Shown here one piece after another: positions 35,616 through 43,381 of a DNA stretch of 64,000 bases. How positions within the stretch are numbered: position 1 is the stretch's first letter; each line of letters opens with the position of its first letter. Both the position numbers and the translations under genes were made by a program. The notes under the pieces are model-generated. The model had not been told where the DNA came from, made no database searches, and saw nothing but the letters and a program-made list of their open reading frames with translations. The stretch lies in NCBI RefSeq assembly GCF_900101875.1, contig NZ_FNAI01000004.1, forward strand, positions 310,001-374,000. The letters run 5' to 3'. Source of the DNA: Mucilaginibacter pineti (GTDB taxonomy: Bacteria; Bacteroidota; Bacteroidia; Sphingobacteriales; Sphingobacteriaceae).

Positions 35616-36125
35616 ATGGGCACGCCTGAACAGGACGAAGTATTTTTAGCGGTAATTGAACAAAACAAGGGGATCATTTACAAGATAGCCAATTCGTTCA
35701 AAAAAGATGAGGACGATAAAAAAGACCTCATGCAGGAGATAGTTCTTCAGCTTTGGCGTTCATTTTCCAGTTATGACGACCGGAGCAAATTTTCTACCTG
35801 GATGTATCGGGTTGCCTTAAACGTGGCGATAGCCTCCTATCGTAAAGAAAAAAAGAAAAATGAGCTGATAACGGCATTGCCCGAAAGTATGATCGCTTTT
35901 GTTAACGACGAAGATATAAACTACAAAGAGCACGAACTAACGCTGCTGCACCAGTTCATCAACGAGTTAAAAGAACTTGACAGGGCCTTGATATTGCTAT
36001 ACCTCGAAGAAAAAAGCGGAAAGGAAATAGCCGAGATCCTTGGCCTTTCTGAAACAAACATCCGCACAAAAATCAACCGGATAAAAGAACAATTAAAACA
36101 AAGGTTTTCAACAAATAAATTGTAA
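35616..36125 (+). CDS. RNA polymerase sigma-70 family (ECF-like) sigma factor
   Basis: A 169-residue sigma factor with regions 2 and 4 only. Region 2 reads KDLMQEIVLQLWRSFSSYDDRSKFSTWMYRVALNVA (residues 30-75); region 4 is LDRALILLYLEEKSGKEIAEILGLSETNIRTKINRIKEQL (residues 115-155). No FecR-type anti-sigma follows. The next gene, 4 nt downstream, encodes a membrane protein with a cytoplasmic N-terminal helix that could play that part. The target promoter is unknown. Confidence 0.92.
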   Translation: MGTPEQDEVFLAVIEQNKGIIYKIANSFKKDEDDKKDLMQEIVLQLWRSFSSYDDRSKFSTWMYRVALNVAIASYRKEKKKNELITALPESMIAFVNDEDINYKEHELTLLHQFINELKELDRALILLYLEEKSGKEIAEILGLSETNIRTKINRIKEQLKQRFSTNKL

Positions 36126-36129
36126 TAAC

Positions 36130-36774
36130 ATGGAAGAGTTAGCTATTAAACAATTGTGGCACAAATACGATCTGAAGCTGGAAAAATCACTCCAGCTTAA
36201 TCAAAAAATAATAAGGGAATTACAAACCCAAAAGGCCGAAAATAATCTTGGCGCCTTTCGCCGCAACCAGGTTGTTGGTGTTGTGATTGGGCTTTTATGG
36301 ATCATATTCTTGGTATTTTTAGTGTTTCATGCTTTAAACAACATTTACTTTGTTATTTCGGTTGGCCTTATTGCACTGTTCAACATTTTTGCAGTTGCAG
36401 CCTACATCAGGCACCTCGCCTTGCTTGATCAGGTAAACATTACCGATAGCATTACCGGGGCCCAGCAAAAATTGGCCACCATACAAACCTCATTAAATAA
36501 TGTAGGCCGTATATTGGTACTGCAAGCGCCATTGTATTGCACCTTTTGGTATAACCAGCAATTGGTTGACCACGGCGGCGCAACATTTTGGCTGATAAAC
36601 CTAACAATCGTGGGCTTTTTTGTAGCTGTATCTATTTACCTTTTTAATAAATTAACCTATAAAAATATCCACATAAAATGGGTTAAGGCCTTCATTGAAA
36701 GCTTTGGCGGTAAAAAACTGATAAAGGCCATGGAGTTTTTGAAGGATATAGAAGAATATAAGATGGAGATTTAA
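36130..36774 (+). CDS. Membrane protein paired with the sigma factor, candidate anti-sigma
   Basis: A 214-residue protein. Residues 1-50 form a charged cytoplasmic helix (LWHKYDLKLEKSLQLNQKII). Two hydrophobic helices follow near 52-72 and 78-98, then a soluble loop, and two more helices near 132-150 and 155-175. The tail is cytoplasmic and Lys-rich. It starts 4 nt after the sigma gene stop, so the pair is almost certainly co-translated. Anti-sigma activity is inferred from this position and from the cytoplasmic N-terminal helix; there is no FecR, ZAS or RskA signature. I have seen similar sigma/membrane-protein pairs in Bacteroidota. Confidence 0.7.
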   Translation: MEELAIKQLWHKYDLKLEKSLQLNQKIIRELQTQKAENNLGAFRRNQVVGVVIGLLWIIFLVFLVFHALNNIYFVISVGLIALFNIFAVAAYIRHLALLDQVNITDSITGAQQKLATIQTSLNNVGRILVLQAPLYCTFWYNQQLVDHGGATFWLINLTIVGFFVAVSIYLFNKLTYKNIHIKWVKAFIESFGGKKLIKAMEFLKDIEEYKMEI

Positions 36775-36908
36775 AATGGCTTGGATTGGGGCTTCATAAC
36801 GGGAGTATTTTTAATGTATGTTATCAGAAATAATGCTATATATTTAGACTATCATCCTAAAATATAACAAGCAGTATTACCTTGCTTAAATACCACACAA
36901 CCAAAATC

Positions 36909-37466
36909 ATGAAACAGGTTATTAAAATCATCATAATTTTATTTGCCATTGTTTTATACACGCATGATTATTTAAATGCACAAACAAAGTTCAAGCTTGA
37001 TTATGATATCAAATCCAACAGAAATAAGCCTTATAAACAATCGATGGAGGACAGTTTATTCCGGGAACTTTATGTAACTATCTATTATACTTATTACAAC
37101 CCGACCTATATGTATAATAAGGTGCCCGTTTTTACGGTGCTGAAAGTTGATATAGATTGGGATGGAAAAGTTACATGGTTAGGTTTTTCTGATAGTGCTG
37201 ATTCCACTTTTGTAAAAGCCTGGTTAACTAAACCAAAGCACCATGATGATAAGGCCACTTTTGAGCGATATGCGAAAGTGAAGTCCTATAAAAGTGTTTC
37301 ACTGTTAATACCGGTCGCCTACGAAACCGATCTTCCCAACTCCAATAAATACTATACTAACGATTATTTGGAATCGTATTTTAAATTTGATAAAAAGGCA
37401 TTTACTGGCAACGCTATTATGCTTTCTCCAATTATTATACCCATCCTCACAACGGGCAATGAGTAA
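36909..37466 (+). CDS. Secreted protein of unknown function
   Basis: A 185-residue exported protein. The signal peptide covers residues 1-25 (ending LNAQ). The mature chain has a TonB-C-like strand pattern (VPVFTVLKVDIDWDGKVTWLGF), then a charged helix and more strands, and is aromatic-rich. I do not recognise the family. The open frame extends further to 36882, but ATG 36909 fits the signal peptide best. It lies 134 nt after the sigma/membrane pair and may be a separate transcript. Confidence 0.68.
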   Translation: MKQVIKIIIILFAIVLYTHDYLNAQTKFKLDYDIKSNRNKPYKQSMEDSLFRELYVTIYYTYYNPTYMYNKVPVFTVLKVDIDWDGKVTWLGFSDSADSTFVKAWLTKPKHHDDKATFERYAKVKSYKSVSLLIPVAYETDLPNSNKYYTNDYLESYFKFDKKAFTGNAIMLSPIIIPILTTGNE

Positions 37467-37513
37467 AGCAACCATTACTGGAGAAATAACTTTGTGACAA
37501 ATTAGATCATAGC

Positions 37514-38161
37514 CTACTGAAACCTCACGTACACCCCCACAAACAAATACCCCGAATGGTAATTTAATGGCGGGTAATACTTTGACCTTAATTTATTTAC
37601 GCCCGTGCCGTAATCTGAGGTATCGTAACCCAGTTCAAGGCCCGCGCTTGTTTCACCACCGTCTGACGGGATGCCGATGATAACCATGGGTGCAAATGCC
37701 GATGTAAAACCGGCCGAAGCTGACTTGCTCTCAACCCTTGGGTCCGAATCTGCATCGCCCTGGGCATATTCGTGAACAACCCCAAACCCCCAGTTAAAAC
37801 CGGCTTTGAGGGATAAACCAACTGAAATATGAACGTTACCTCTGGGATTAAAGCAATAACTTGGCGTTGCCGCAAGGCCCGAAAACAGGGTGGTGCCGTT
37901 GAGATAATCGTAATCATCAACATAATAACGGTAGCTCATCTTATCGGCAAATACAGTAACATCATAACTAAAATGGTTGTCTTTGGCTACCCGGTAATAG
38001 CCCGCGTTAAGGCCAACGCCGCCATCGTCAACATCCTGCTTAAAGAGGTCGGCCCGGGGCTGCATACCGCGCAAACGCATGGTAAAGCCACTGGTTTGCG
38101 CGTCAGCCGTTAAAGCACATGATAATATAAATACAGCAATAAAAAGTAAAGCAGGTTTCAT
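37514..38161 (-). CDS. Predicted outer-membrane beta-barrel protein
   Basis: A 215-residue exported protein, with signal peptide residues 1-22 (ending TADAQ). The mature part alternates short amphipathic strands with Gly/Asp/Tyr-rich turns and ends in Gln after VGVYVRF, consistent with an eight- to ten-stranded outer-membrane barrel. No enzyme motif. ATG 38161 is preferred; an upstream Met at 38167 would add two residues. Monocistronic between a converging secreted-protein gene and a divergent TIM-barrel gene. Confidence 0.72.
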   Translation of the reverse strand: MKPALLFIAVFILSCALTADAQTSGFTMRLRGMQPRADLFKQDVDDGGVGLNAGYYRVAKDNHFSYDVTVFADKMSYRYYVDDYDYLNGTTLFSGLAATPSYCFNPRGNVHISVGLSLKAGFNWGFGVVHEYAQGDADSDPRVESKSASAGFTSAFAPMVIIGIPSDGGETSAGLELGYDTSDYGTGVNKLRSKYYPPLNYHSGYLFVGVYVRFQ

Positions 38162-38334
38162 AGGCATTAATTGCGAAAGGCTATGCGCCGCGTTTTACAG
38201 GCACGACATTTGCCAAATCAGACTATCGTAAACTTTAATAGTTTAACTAAACCATTCAATTTAGTTTTAGTCTGTTGTTTTTGGTGTATATAATACACTA
38301 TATTTACGTTAACCAATTATCAAAAGATATTAAT

Positions 38335-39219
38335 ATGAGTACCAGACGTTCATTTATTAAAACTTCGGCTGTGCTTTCGGCCGGGCTTTTAGCAGCCCCC
38401 AATTTATTTGCGTACGATAAAAAGTATATAGGATTACAGTTATACACCGTTCGCGATGCTATGGCCAAAGATCCGGTAGCCACGCTGGCAAAAGTAGCGA
38501 AGATTGGTTATACCTCTGTTGAGGCAGCAACTTACACGGGTACCGAGCTGTTTTACGGGATGACACCAAAAGCCTTTGCCGCCGTGCTAAAGCAAAACGG
38601 CCTTATTATGCCAAGCGCGCACTACCGCCTGGGCGAAGAAATGGTTGATGGTGCAAGCCAGTTAGGCACCATCCTTAACGATTGGGATAAAGCCGTTACC
38701 GACGCTGCAGAAGCCGGTGTTAAATACATGGTGTGCGCATACCTGGCCGATGTGGAACGCGGCCCTCTTGATCATTATAAAAAAACTGCCGACAGCCTCA
38801 ATAAAGCCGGCGAAATTTGTAAAAAGGCCGGCATACAGCTTTGCTACCACAACCACGATTTTGAATTTATACAGGAAAACGGAAAATACCCGTACGAGAT
38901 CATCCTGCAAAATACAGATAAGGACCTGGTAAAGTTTGAGATGGACCTGTACTGGATAACCAAAGCCAACCAGGATCCGTTTGCGCTGTTTAATGAAAAC
39001 CCGGGCCGTTTCCCGCTATGGCATGTAAAGGACCTTGATAAAACACCCGAGCGCAATTTTACCGAAGTAGGCAATGGCATTATCGATTTTAAAAAGATCT
39101 TCGCACAATCAAAAAAAGCGGGCTTAAAATACTTTTTTGTAGAGCAGGATAAATGCCCCGGCGATCCGTTTGATAGCATTACCCAAAGCATTACTTACAT
39201 TAAAAAGAACCTGGTTTAA
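38335..39219 (+). CDS. Tat-exported sugar phosphate isomerase/epimerase family protein
   Basis: A 294-residue TIM-barrel protein of the xylose-isomerase-like family. The N-terminus carries a twin-arginine signal (STRRSFIKTSAVLSAG), so it is folded in the cytoplasm and exported. The barrel contains GLQLYTVRDAM near residue 35, ENGKYPYEIIL with metal-ligand Glu and His in CYHNHDFEF near residue 165, EMDLYWI near residue 205, HVKDLDK near residue 235, and the final Glu in FFVEQDKCPGDP. These are the family's divalent-metal ligands. The substrate is not clear; such proteins are often encoded near sugar-oxidation genes, but none is adjacent. A terminator follows. Confidence 0.9.
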   Translation: MSTRRSFIKTSAVLSAGLLAAPNLFAYDKKYIGLQLYTVRDAMAKDPVATLAKVAKIGYTSVEAATYTGTELFYGMTPKAFAAVLKQNGLIMPSAHYRLGEEMVDGASQLGTILNDWDKAVTDAAEAGVKYMVCAYLADVERGPLDHYKKTADSLNKAGEICKKAGIQLCYHNHDFEFIQENGKYPYEIILQNTDKDLVKFEMDLYWITKANQDPFALFNENPGRFPLWHVKDLDKTPERNFTEVGNGIIDFKKIFAQSKKAGLKYFFVEQDKCPGDPFDSITQSITYIKKNLV

Positions 39220-39241
39220 AAACAGTGGTTTAATACAACTT

Positions 39242-39276
39242 AAGGCCATCAATTAAAACAATTGACGGCCTTTTTT
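39242..39276 (+). terminator. Terminator of the isomerase/epimerase gene
   Basis: The stem AAGGCC-TCAATT/AATTGA-GGCCTT with one mismatch has a 5-nt loop and is followed by a T-rich run. Confidence 0.85.
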
Positions 39277-39337
39277 ATTTATCAATTTTAAATCGTTTGT
39301 CAGGAAGTTTCTCGTACGTATGGAAAATAATACCAAC

Positions 39338-39868
39338 ATGCTAAAATACATCATCATAGTCCTGCTGGCTTCTTTCCTGTTTTCGTGCGCGGCCGAGGCC
39401 CAATCAAAAAAAGAACTGGTTACCGGCGATGCCGTACCCACATTTTCACTTACAGACCAAAACGGCAAGGAATTTAAAACTGCCGATTATGTGGGAAAAA
39501 AAGTATTGGTGATCTACTTTTACCCTAAGGACGAAAGTATGGTTTGCACCAAAGAAGCCTGCGCCTTTCGCGATAGTTTTGACCAGTTTACCAAAGCCGG
39601 GGCAATGGTTATCGGTATAAACGGCGGCACGGTTGCCAGCCACAAAGCCTTTGCCGATCATTATAAGCTGCCCTTTACCTTGCTTAGCGATCCAGATAAT
39701 AAGGTTTACGATATGTTTGGAGTACATAAATCATTTTTTATGAGCGGCCGCGAAACGTTTGTAGTTGATCTGCATGGCAAAATTGCTTACTCGCATACGG
39801 CCATGCTGCAAGGCAAGGAACATGCCGATGACGCGCTTAAATTCATTCAGGCTGCCAAAACCAAATAA
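39338..39868 (+). CDS. PrxQ/BCP-type peroxiredoxin, lipoprotein
   Basis: A 176-residue peroxiredoxin of the PrxQ class that reduces peroxides, including lipid hydroperoxides. The signal ends at LASFLFSC, a lipobox with Cys17, so it is probably anchored in the membrane. The active site is FYPKDESMVCTKEACAFRD: the peroxidatic Cys in MVCTKEAC and a resolving Cys 5 residues later, as in PrxQ. ATG 39338 gives the best signal peptide; a Met 18 nt upstream is the alternative. The DUF1475 gene starts 5 nt after its stop, so it leads the lipid-modification island transcript. Protecting acyl chains while they are modified is an attractive inference. Confidence 0.9.
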   Translation: MLKYIIIVLLASFLFSCAAEAQSKKELVTGDAVPTFSLTDQNGKEFKTADYVGKKVLVIYFYPKDESMVCTKEACAFRDSFDQFTKAGAMVIGINGGTVASHKAFADHYKLPFTLLSDPDNKVYDMFGVHKSFFMSGRETFVVDLHGKIAYSHTAMLQGKEHADDALKFIQAAKTK

Positions 39869-39872
39869 GCCC

Positions 39873-40208
39873 ATGATCAGCGCCCTTAAAATACTGTTCA
39901 GCATTGTTTTTGTGTGGATGTGTTATGTGGTAATAACTACCTGCCTTAAAAGCAACCTGTTTACCGAGTGGGATTACCTCGGTTCCATACCCTGGATGCG
40001 CGCCACCCTTTGGGATTTTTATGCCAACGTACTGGTAATTTTTGTGTGGGTATGTTATAAAGAGAAAACCATTATAGGTAAAGCAATATGGCTTATACTA
40101 CTGGTTACACTGGGCAGCATAGCCAGTTGCGGTTATGTGCTTATCCAACTCTTCCGGCTTAAACCCGGTGAAGGATTAAAAGAATTATTCGGCAAGAAAA
40201 ATGGATAA
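39873..40208 (+). CDS. DUF1475 family membrane protein
   Basis: A 111-residue membrane protein with three hydrophobic helices (residues 4-22, 40-60 and 68-90). The motif FTEWDYLGSIPWMRATLWDFYANVLVIF is typical of DUF1475, whose function is unknown. It overlaps the following DUF1295 gene by 8 nt, so translation is coupled. Members often lie next to DUF1295, CFA synthase and FAD-oxidoreductase genes, as here. I place the start at ATG 39873; the longer upstream frame overlaps the peroxiredoxin gene and is not real. Confidence 0.82.
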   Translation: MISALKILFSIVFVWMCYVVITTCLKSNLFTEWDYLGSIPWMRATLWDFYANVLVIFVWVCYKEKTIIGKAIWLILLVTLGSIASCGYVLIQLFRLKPGEGLKELFGKKNG

Positions 40209-41007
40209 TAGCTCACTTTTTCTCTTGATCATTTACTGCCTGCTGGCCTGTTGCGGCATTATGGTATTAGTATGGTTTTGGGCGCATAAAATTAAAAACG
40301 CGGGTGTGGTTGATATCTTCTGGTCGTACAACTTCCCGGTTATTGCCATTATTTTGTTTTTGCTGGCTCCGGGCTATCATGACCGTAAGTTACTTATTTG
40401 CGCTATGGTTATCATCGCCGGGTTACGTTTGGGAACCCATTTGGCTACCCGGATTTTAAAACACTTAGATGAAGAGGAAGGCCGATATCAGCAACTCCGT
40501 AAAGAATGGGCGCCCAATTCCGAAAAAAAATTCTTCTTCTTTTTTCAATTCCAGGGAATTTCCAATGTATTGTTAGCCATTCCGTTTTTTATCAGCACAC
40601 TTAATACAAGCACCAAAATTTCGCCCCTGGAATATGCGGGTGCAATCCTCTGGTTCATCAGCGTTGCCGGCGAAGCTATTGCCGACTGGCAGCTCGCAAC
40701 ATTTAAGAAAGATGCCGCTAATAAAGGCAAGGTATGCGATACCGGCCTGTGGAATTATTCGCGCCATCCCAATTACTTTTTTGAATGGTTGATGTGGTTC
40801 TCTTATTTCGTTTTCGCGCTGGCATCGCCATATGGCATACTGGCAATTATTAGTCCGGCAATTATATTATACCTGCTGCTAAAGGTAACAGGCATCCCCG
40901 CCACCGAAGAACAATCCCTACGCTCAAAAGGCGAGGCCTATAAAAGATACCAGAAAAGTACAAGTGTGTTTGTGCCCTGGTTTAAGAAAAACAAATTCCC
41001 CTCTTGA
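40201..41007 (+). CDS. DUF1295 (steroid 5-alpha-reductase-like) membrane protein
   Basis: A 268-residue polytopic inner-membrane protein of the DUF1295 family, related to steroid 5-alpha reductases and isoprenyl-cysteine methyltransferases. About six helices are visible. The conserved C-terminal motif is GLWNYSRHPNYFFEWLMWFS (residues 180-199), where the NADPH-binding segment of the reductase fold lies, followed by GIPATEEQSLRSKGEAYKRYQ. It overlaps DUF1475 by 8 nt. Its last five codons and stop are supplied by a hairpin repeat (40995-41090), so the C-terminus is probably altered by repeat insertion. Reduction of an acyl or sterol-like double bond is a family-based inference. Confidence 0.88.
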   Translation: MDNSSLFLLIIYCLLACCGIMVLVWFWAHKIKNAGVVDIFWSYNFPVIAIILFLLAPGYHDRKLLICAMVIIAGLRLGTHLATRILKHLDEEEGRYQQLRKEWAPNSEKKFFFFFQFQGISNVLLAIPFFISTLNTSTKISPLEYAGAILWFISVAGEAIADWQLATFKKDAANKGKVCDTGLWNYSRHPNYFFEWLMWFSYFVFALASPYGILAIISPAIILYLLLKVTGIPATEEQSLRSKGEAYKRYQKSTSVFVPWFKKNKFPS

Positions 41008-41090
41008 GAGGGGGCGCGTTGATTGGTGTAATGGCAGGGGTGTGTTCTGCGGCAAGAAACAAACACCTCCACCCCTCTCGAGAGGGGAAT
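40995..41090. repeat. Intergenic hairpin repeat, family C copy 1
   Basis: A 96-nt element. Its left arm (CCCCTCTTGAGAGGGG) and right arm (CCCCTCTCGAGAGGGG) are each nearly palindromic and also pair with each other, with GTGTAATGGCAGGGGTGTGTT in the middle part. The same element is at 56930-57034. It contains the stop codon of the DUF1295 gene. No separate gene lies in the remaining 120 nt before the methyltransferase gene. Confidence 0.85.
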
Positions 41091-41213
41091 CGCACATCTC
41101 CTCCGCTTTATCTTTTACCACCGAACATAAAAAACACCCTCCCCATAAATCCATCCATACCACCACAACGTATACCATTAAAACACATCACAAAGCGCAT
41201 AACCAAATTTTAA

Positions 41214-42242
41214 ATGTGGTACGATAAACTGATTGAACAAAACAAAGTGCCAGATTTTTTGCTGAGGCAAGGCATTCGCAAATTATTAAAACAACGCCTT
41301 ACCGACGAAAACCGCGGTAATGTGGAGGACCAGCAGGCGCACCTGATGGCGCTTATAGCCCAGCTAAAAGCATCGCCCATAGCAGTAAATACCGCCGATG
41401 CAAATGAGCAGCATTACGAAGTACCTACCCCCTTTTATCAGTACTGTTTAGGCAAAAACCTTAAATATTCCAGTGGCTACTGGAAACCCGGCGTTACCGA
41501 TATTGACACTTCCGAAGATGATATGCTGGAGCTTACCTGCCAACGTGCCGAACTGGAGAACGGCCAGCAGGTTTTGGAACTGGGCTGTGGCTGGGGTTCG
41601 CTATCATTATATATGGCGGCTAAATTTCCGAAAAGCACGTTCAAGGTGGTATCAAACTCGCGCACCCAAAAAGCACATATAGACGAGCAGGCCAAACAGC
41701 GCGGCATTACCAACCTAACGGTAATTACTGCCGATATGAACACGTTTACCATCGGTGACAAGTTTGATCGTGTGGTATCTGTTGAAATGTTTGAACACAT
41801 GCGCAATTACAAATTGCTGATGGCAAAGGTTGCCTCGTTTTTAAAGCCTAATGGCAAATTGTTCATCCACATTTTTACCCACAAAGAATATGCTTACCTT
41901 TTCGAAGTAATTGACGAAACCGACTGGATGAGCAAATATTTTTTTACAGGCGGCATTATGCCCAGCGACGACCTGATGTTTTATTTTAACGACGATTTGC
42001 TGGTTGAAAAACACTGGCACGTAAACGGCACACACTACGGCAAAACATCCGAAGCATGGCTCAGCAACATGGATAAACACAAAACGCAGATCATGCCCCT
42101 ATTTGAGCAAACTTACGGGGCAGAACAAGCCGTAAAATGGTGGGTTTACTGGCGCATATTTTATATGGCCTGCGCCGAGTTGTGGAACTACAACGATGGC
42201 AACGAATGGATTGTTAGTCACTATTTATTTCATAAAGCATAA
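41214..42242 (+). CDS. CFA-synthase-family methyltransferase (paralogue 1)
   Basis: A 342-residue SAM-dependent methyltransferase of the cyclopropane-fatty-acid synthase family, somewhat closer to the plant coclaurine-N-methyltransferase-like branch than to classical Cfa. The SAM motif is VLELGCGWGSLSLYMA near residue 120; family motifs are KYSSGYWKPGV and VSVEMFEHMRNY. The N-terminal domain is short compared with Cfa. It sits in an operon with an alpha/beta hydrolase 4 nt downstream and a FAD oxidoreductase next. Transfer of a methyl group to a double bond in a phospholipid acyl chain is the likely reaction, but cyclopropanation is not assured. Confidence 0.88.
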   Translation: MWYDKLIEQNKVPDFLLRQGIRKLLKQRLTDENRGNVEDQQAHLMALIAQLKASPIAVNTADANEQHYEVPTPFYQYCLGKNLKYSSGYWKPGVTDIDTSEDDMLELTCQRAELENGQQVLELGCGWGSLSLYMAAKFPKSTFKVVSNSRTQKAHIDEQAKQRGITNLTVITADMNTFTIGDKFDRVVSVEMFEHMRNYKLLMAKVASFLKPNGKLFIHIFTHKEYAYLFEVIDETDWMSKYFFTGGIMPSDDLMFYFNDDLLVEKHWHVNGTHYGKTSEAWLSNMDKHKTQIMPLFEQTYGAEQAVKWWVYWRIFYMACAELWNYNDGNEWIVSHYLFHKA

Positions 42243-42246
42243 GGGC

Positions 42247-43380
42247 ATGATCCGTTTTATCATTTGTGTTTTATTGCTCCTTATTTCATTGTTAACCGTT
42301 TTTAAGGCGTTTGAATATTACATGTGGATGCTGGCTATTGTCGCTTCAGAATTTTGCTGGGTATTTATAATTTTTGTTTTAATAGCACTATTAAGCGGTT
42401 TTTATGTAAGCAGCTACAAGCTTGCGGGCACCGTTACCGGTTTGCTGGCGCTGGCGCTTTTTATATCGCCCATTTTAAGGGCCTACAACGTTGCCGGCAG
42501 TTTAAAACAAAACTTTACCGCCGCGTTTGGCCCCGGAAGTACCATTGTTAAAGGCGATAATACACAGGCGCCGTTTAGCTTTTGGGCCATGTTTAAAGGC
42601 AATAAAACTATTGCCTTTAAAACATTTACCTATGCTACTTATCCCGGTCGTGATCTTACAATGGATTATTTTCCTACACAAGTTGTGGGTAACCGGCCCT
42701 GCGTGGTTATAGTACATGGCGGCTCCTGGAACAAGGGCGATAACAAGCAGCTGCCCGAACTGAACAGTTACCTGGCATTAGTAGGCTACAATGTAGCGGC
42801 AATAACTTATCGACTGGCTCCAAAATACCAAAGCCCGGCGCCGGTTGAGGATGTGCACGCGGCGTTTGCCTATTTGCGTAAACATGCCGCTGAGTTACAT
42901 ATCGACACCAATAATTTTGTGCTGATGGGCCGCTCGGCAGGGGGACAAATTGCTTTGCTGGCTGCCTATACCCGGCCCGAACCCGGCTTGAAAGCGGTTA
43001 TTGACTACTATGCCCCGGCAGATATGGTTTGGGGATATTCTATTCCCTCGAGCCCCTTGATTATGGATTCGCGCAAGGTAATGAGCGATTATATTGGCGG
43101 TACTTATCATCAGGTTCCGGCGAAATTTGCGGCAAGTTCTCCGCTGGAGTTTATCACCCCGCAGTCTATCCCCACGCTTATCATTCATGGAGATAATGAT
43201 GTGCTGGTATCACCAGAGCATAGTCGCCGTATGAACGTAAAGCTGCAGCAGAACGGCGTTAAGCACTTTTTGCTAAGGTTGCCCTGGGCTACCCACGGGT
43301 TCGATTTTAATTTGAACGGACCGGGCGGCCAATTGGCCACCTACACCGTTGAACGTTTTTTAAACATAGTAACCAAATAG
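42247..43380 (+). CDS. Alpha/beta hydrolase with membrane anchor
   Basis: A 377-residue protein. Three hydrophobic segments span residues 1-80, followed by an alpha/beta-hydrolase domain. The oxyanion motif is VIVHGGSWNKGD near residue 155, nucleophile Ser in MGRSAGGQIALLAA near residue 230, Asp in IIHGDNDVLVS near residue 315 and His in TWATHGFDF-like near residue 350. This is the esterase/lipase (BD-FAE, HSL-like) type. It starts 4 nt after the methyltransferase stop, and its stop is followed at once by the FAD-oxidoreductase start. Release or exchange of modified acyl chains would suit its place, but this is inference. Confidence 0.87.
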   Translation: MIRFIICVLLLLISLLTVFKAFEYYMWMLAIVASEFCWVFIIFVLIALLSGFYVSSYKLAGTVTGLLALALFISPILRAYNVAGSLKQNFTAAFGPGSTIVKGDNTQAPFSFWAMFKGNKTIAFKTFTYATYPGRDLTMDYFPTQVVGNRPCVVIVHGGSWNKGDNKQLPELNSYLALVGYNVAAITYRLAPKYQSPAPVEDVHAAFAYLRKHAAELHIDTNNFVLMGRSAGGQIALLAAYTRPEPGLKAVIDYYAPADMVWGYSIPSSPLIMDSRKVMSDYIGGTYHQVPAKFAASSPLEFITPQSIPTLIIHGDNDVLVSPEHSRRMNVKLQQNGVKHFLLRLPWATHGFDFNLNGPGGQLATYTVERFLNIVTK

Positions 43381-43381
43381 C

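Noticed and set aside
41004..41213. Short frames in the gap before the first CFA-family gene
   Set aside because: They lie in the hairpin repeat and in simple sequence; the product has no motif.
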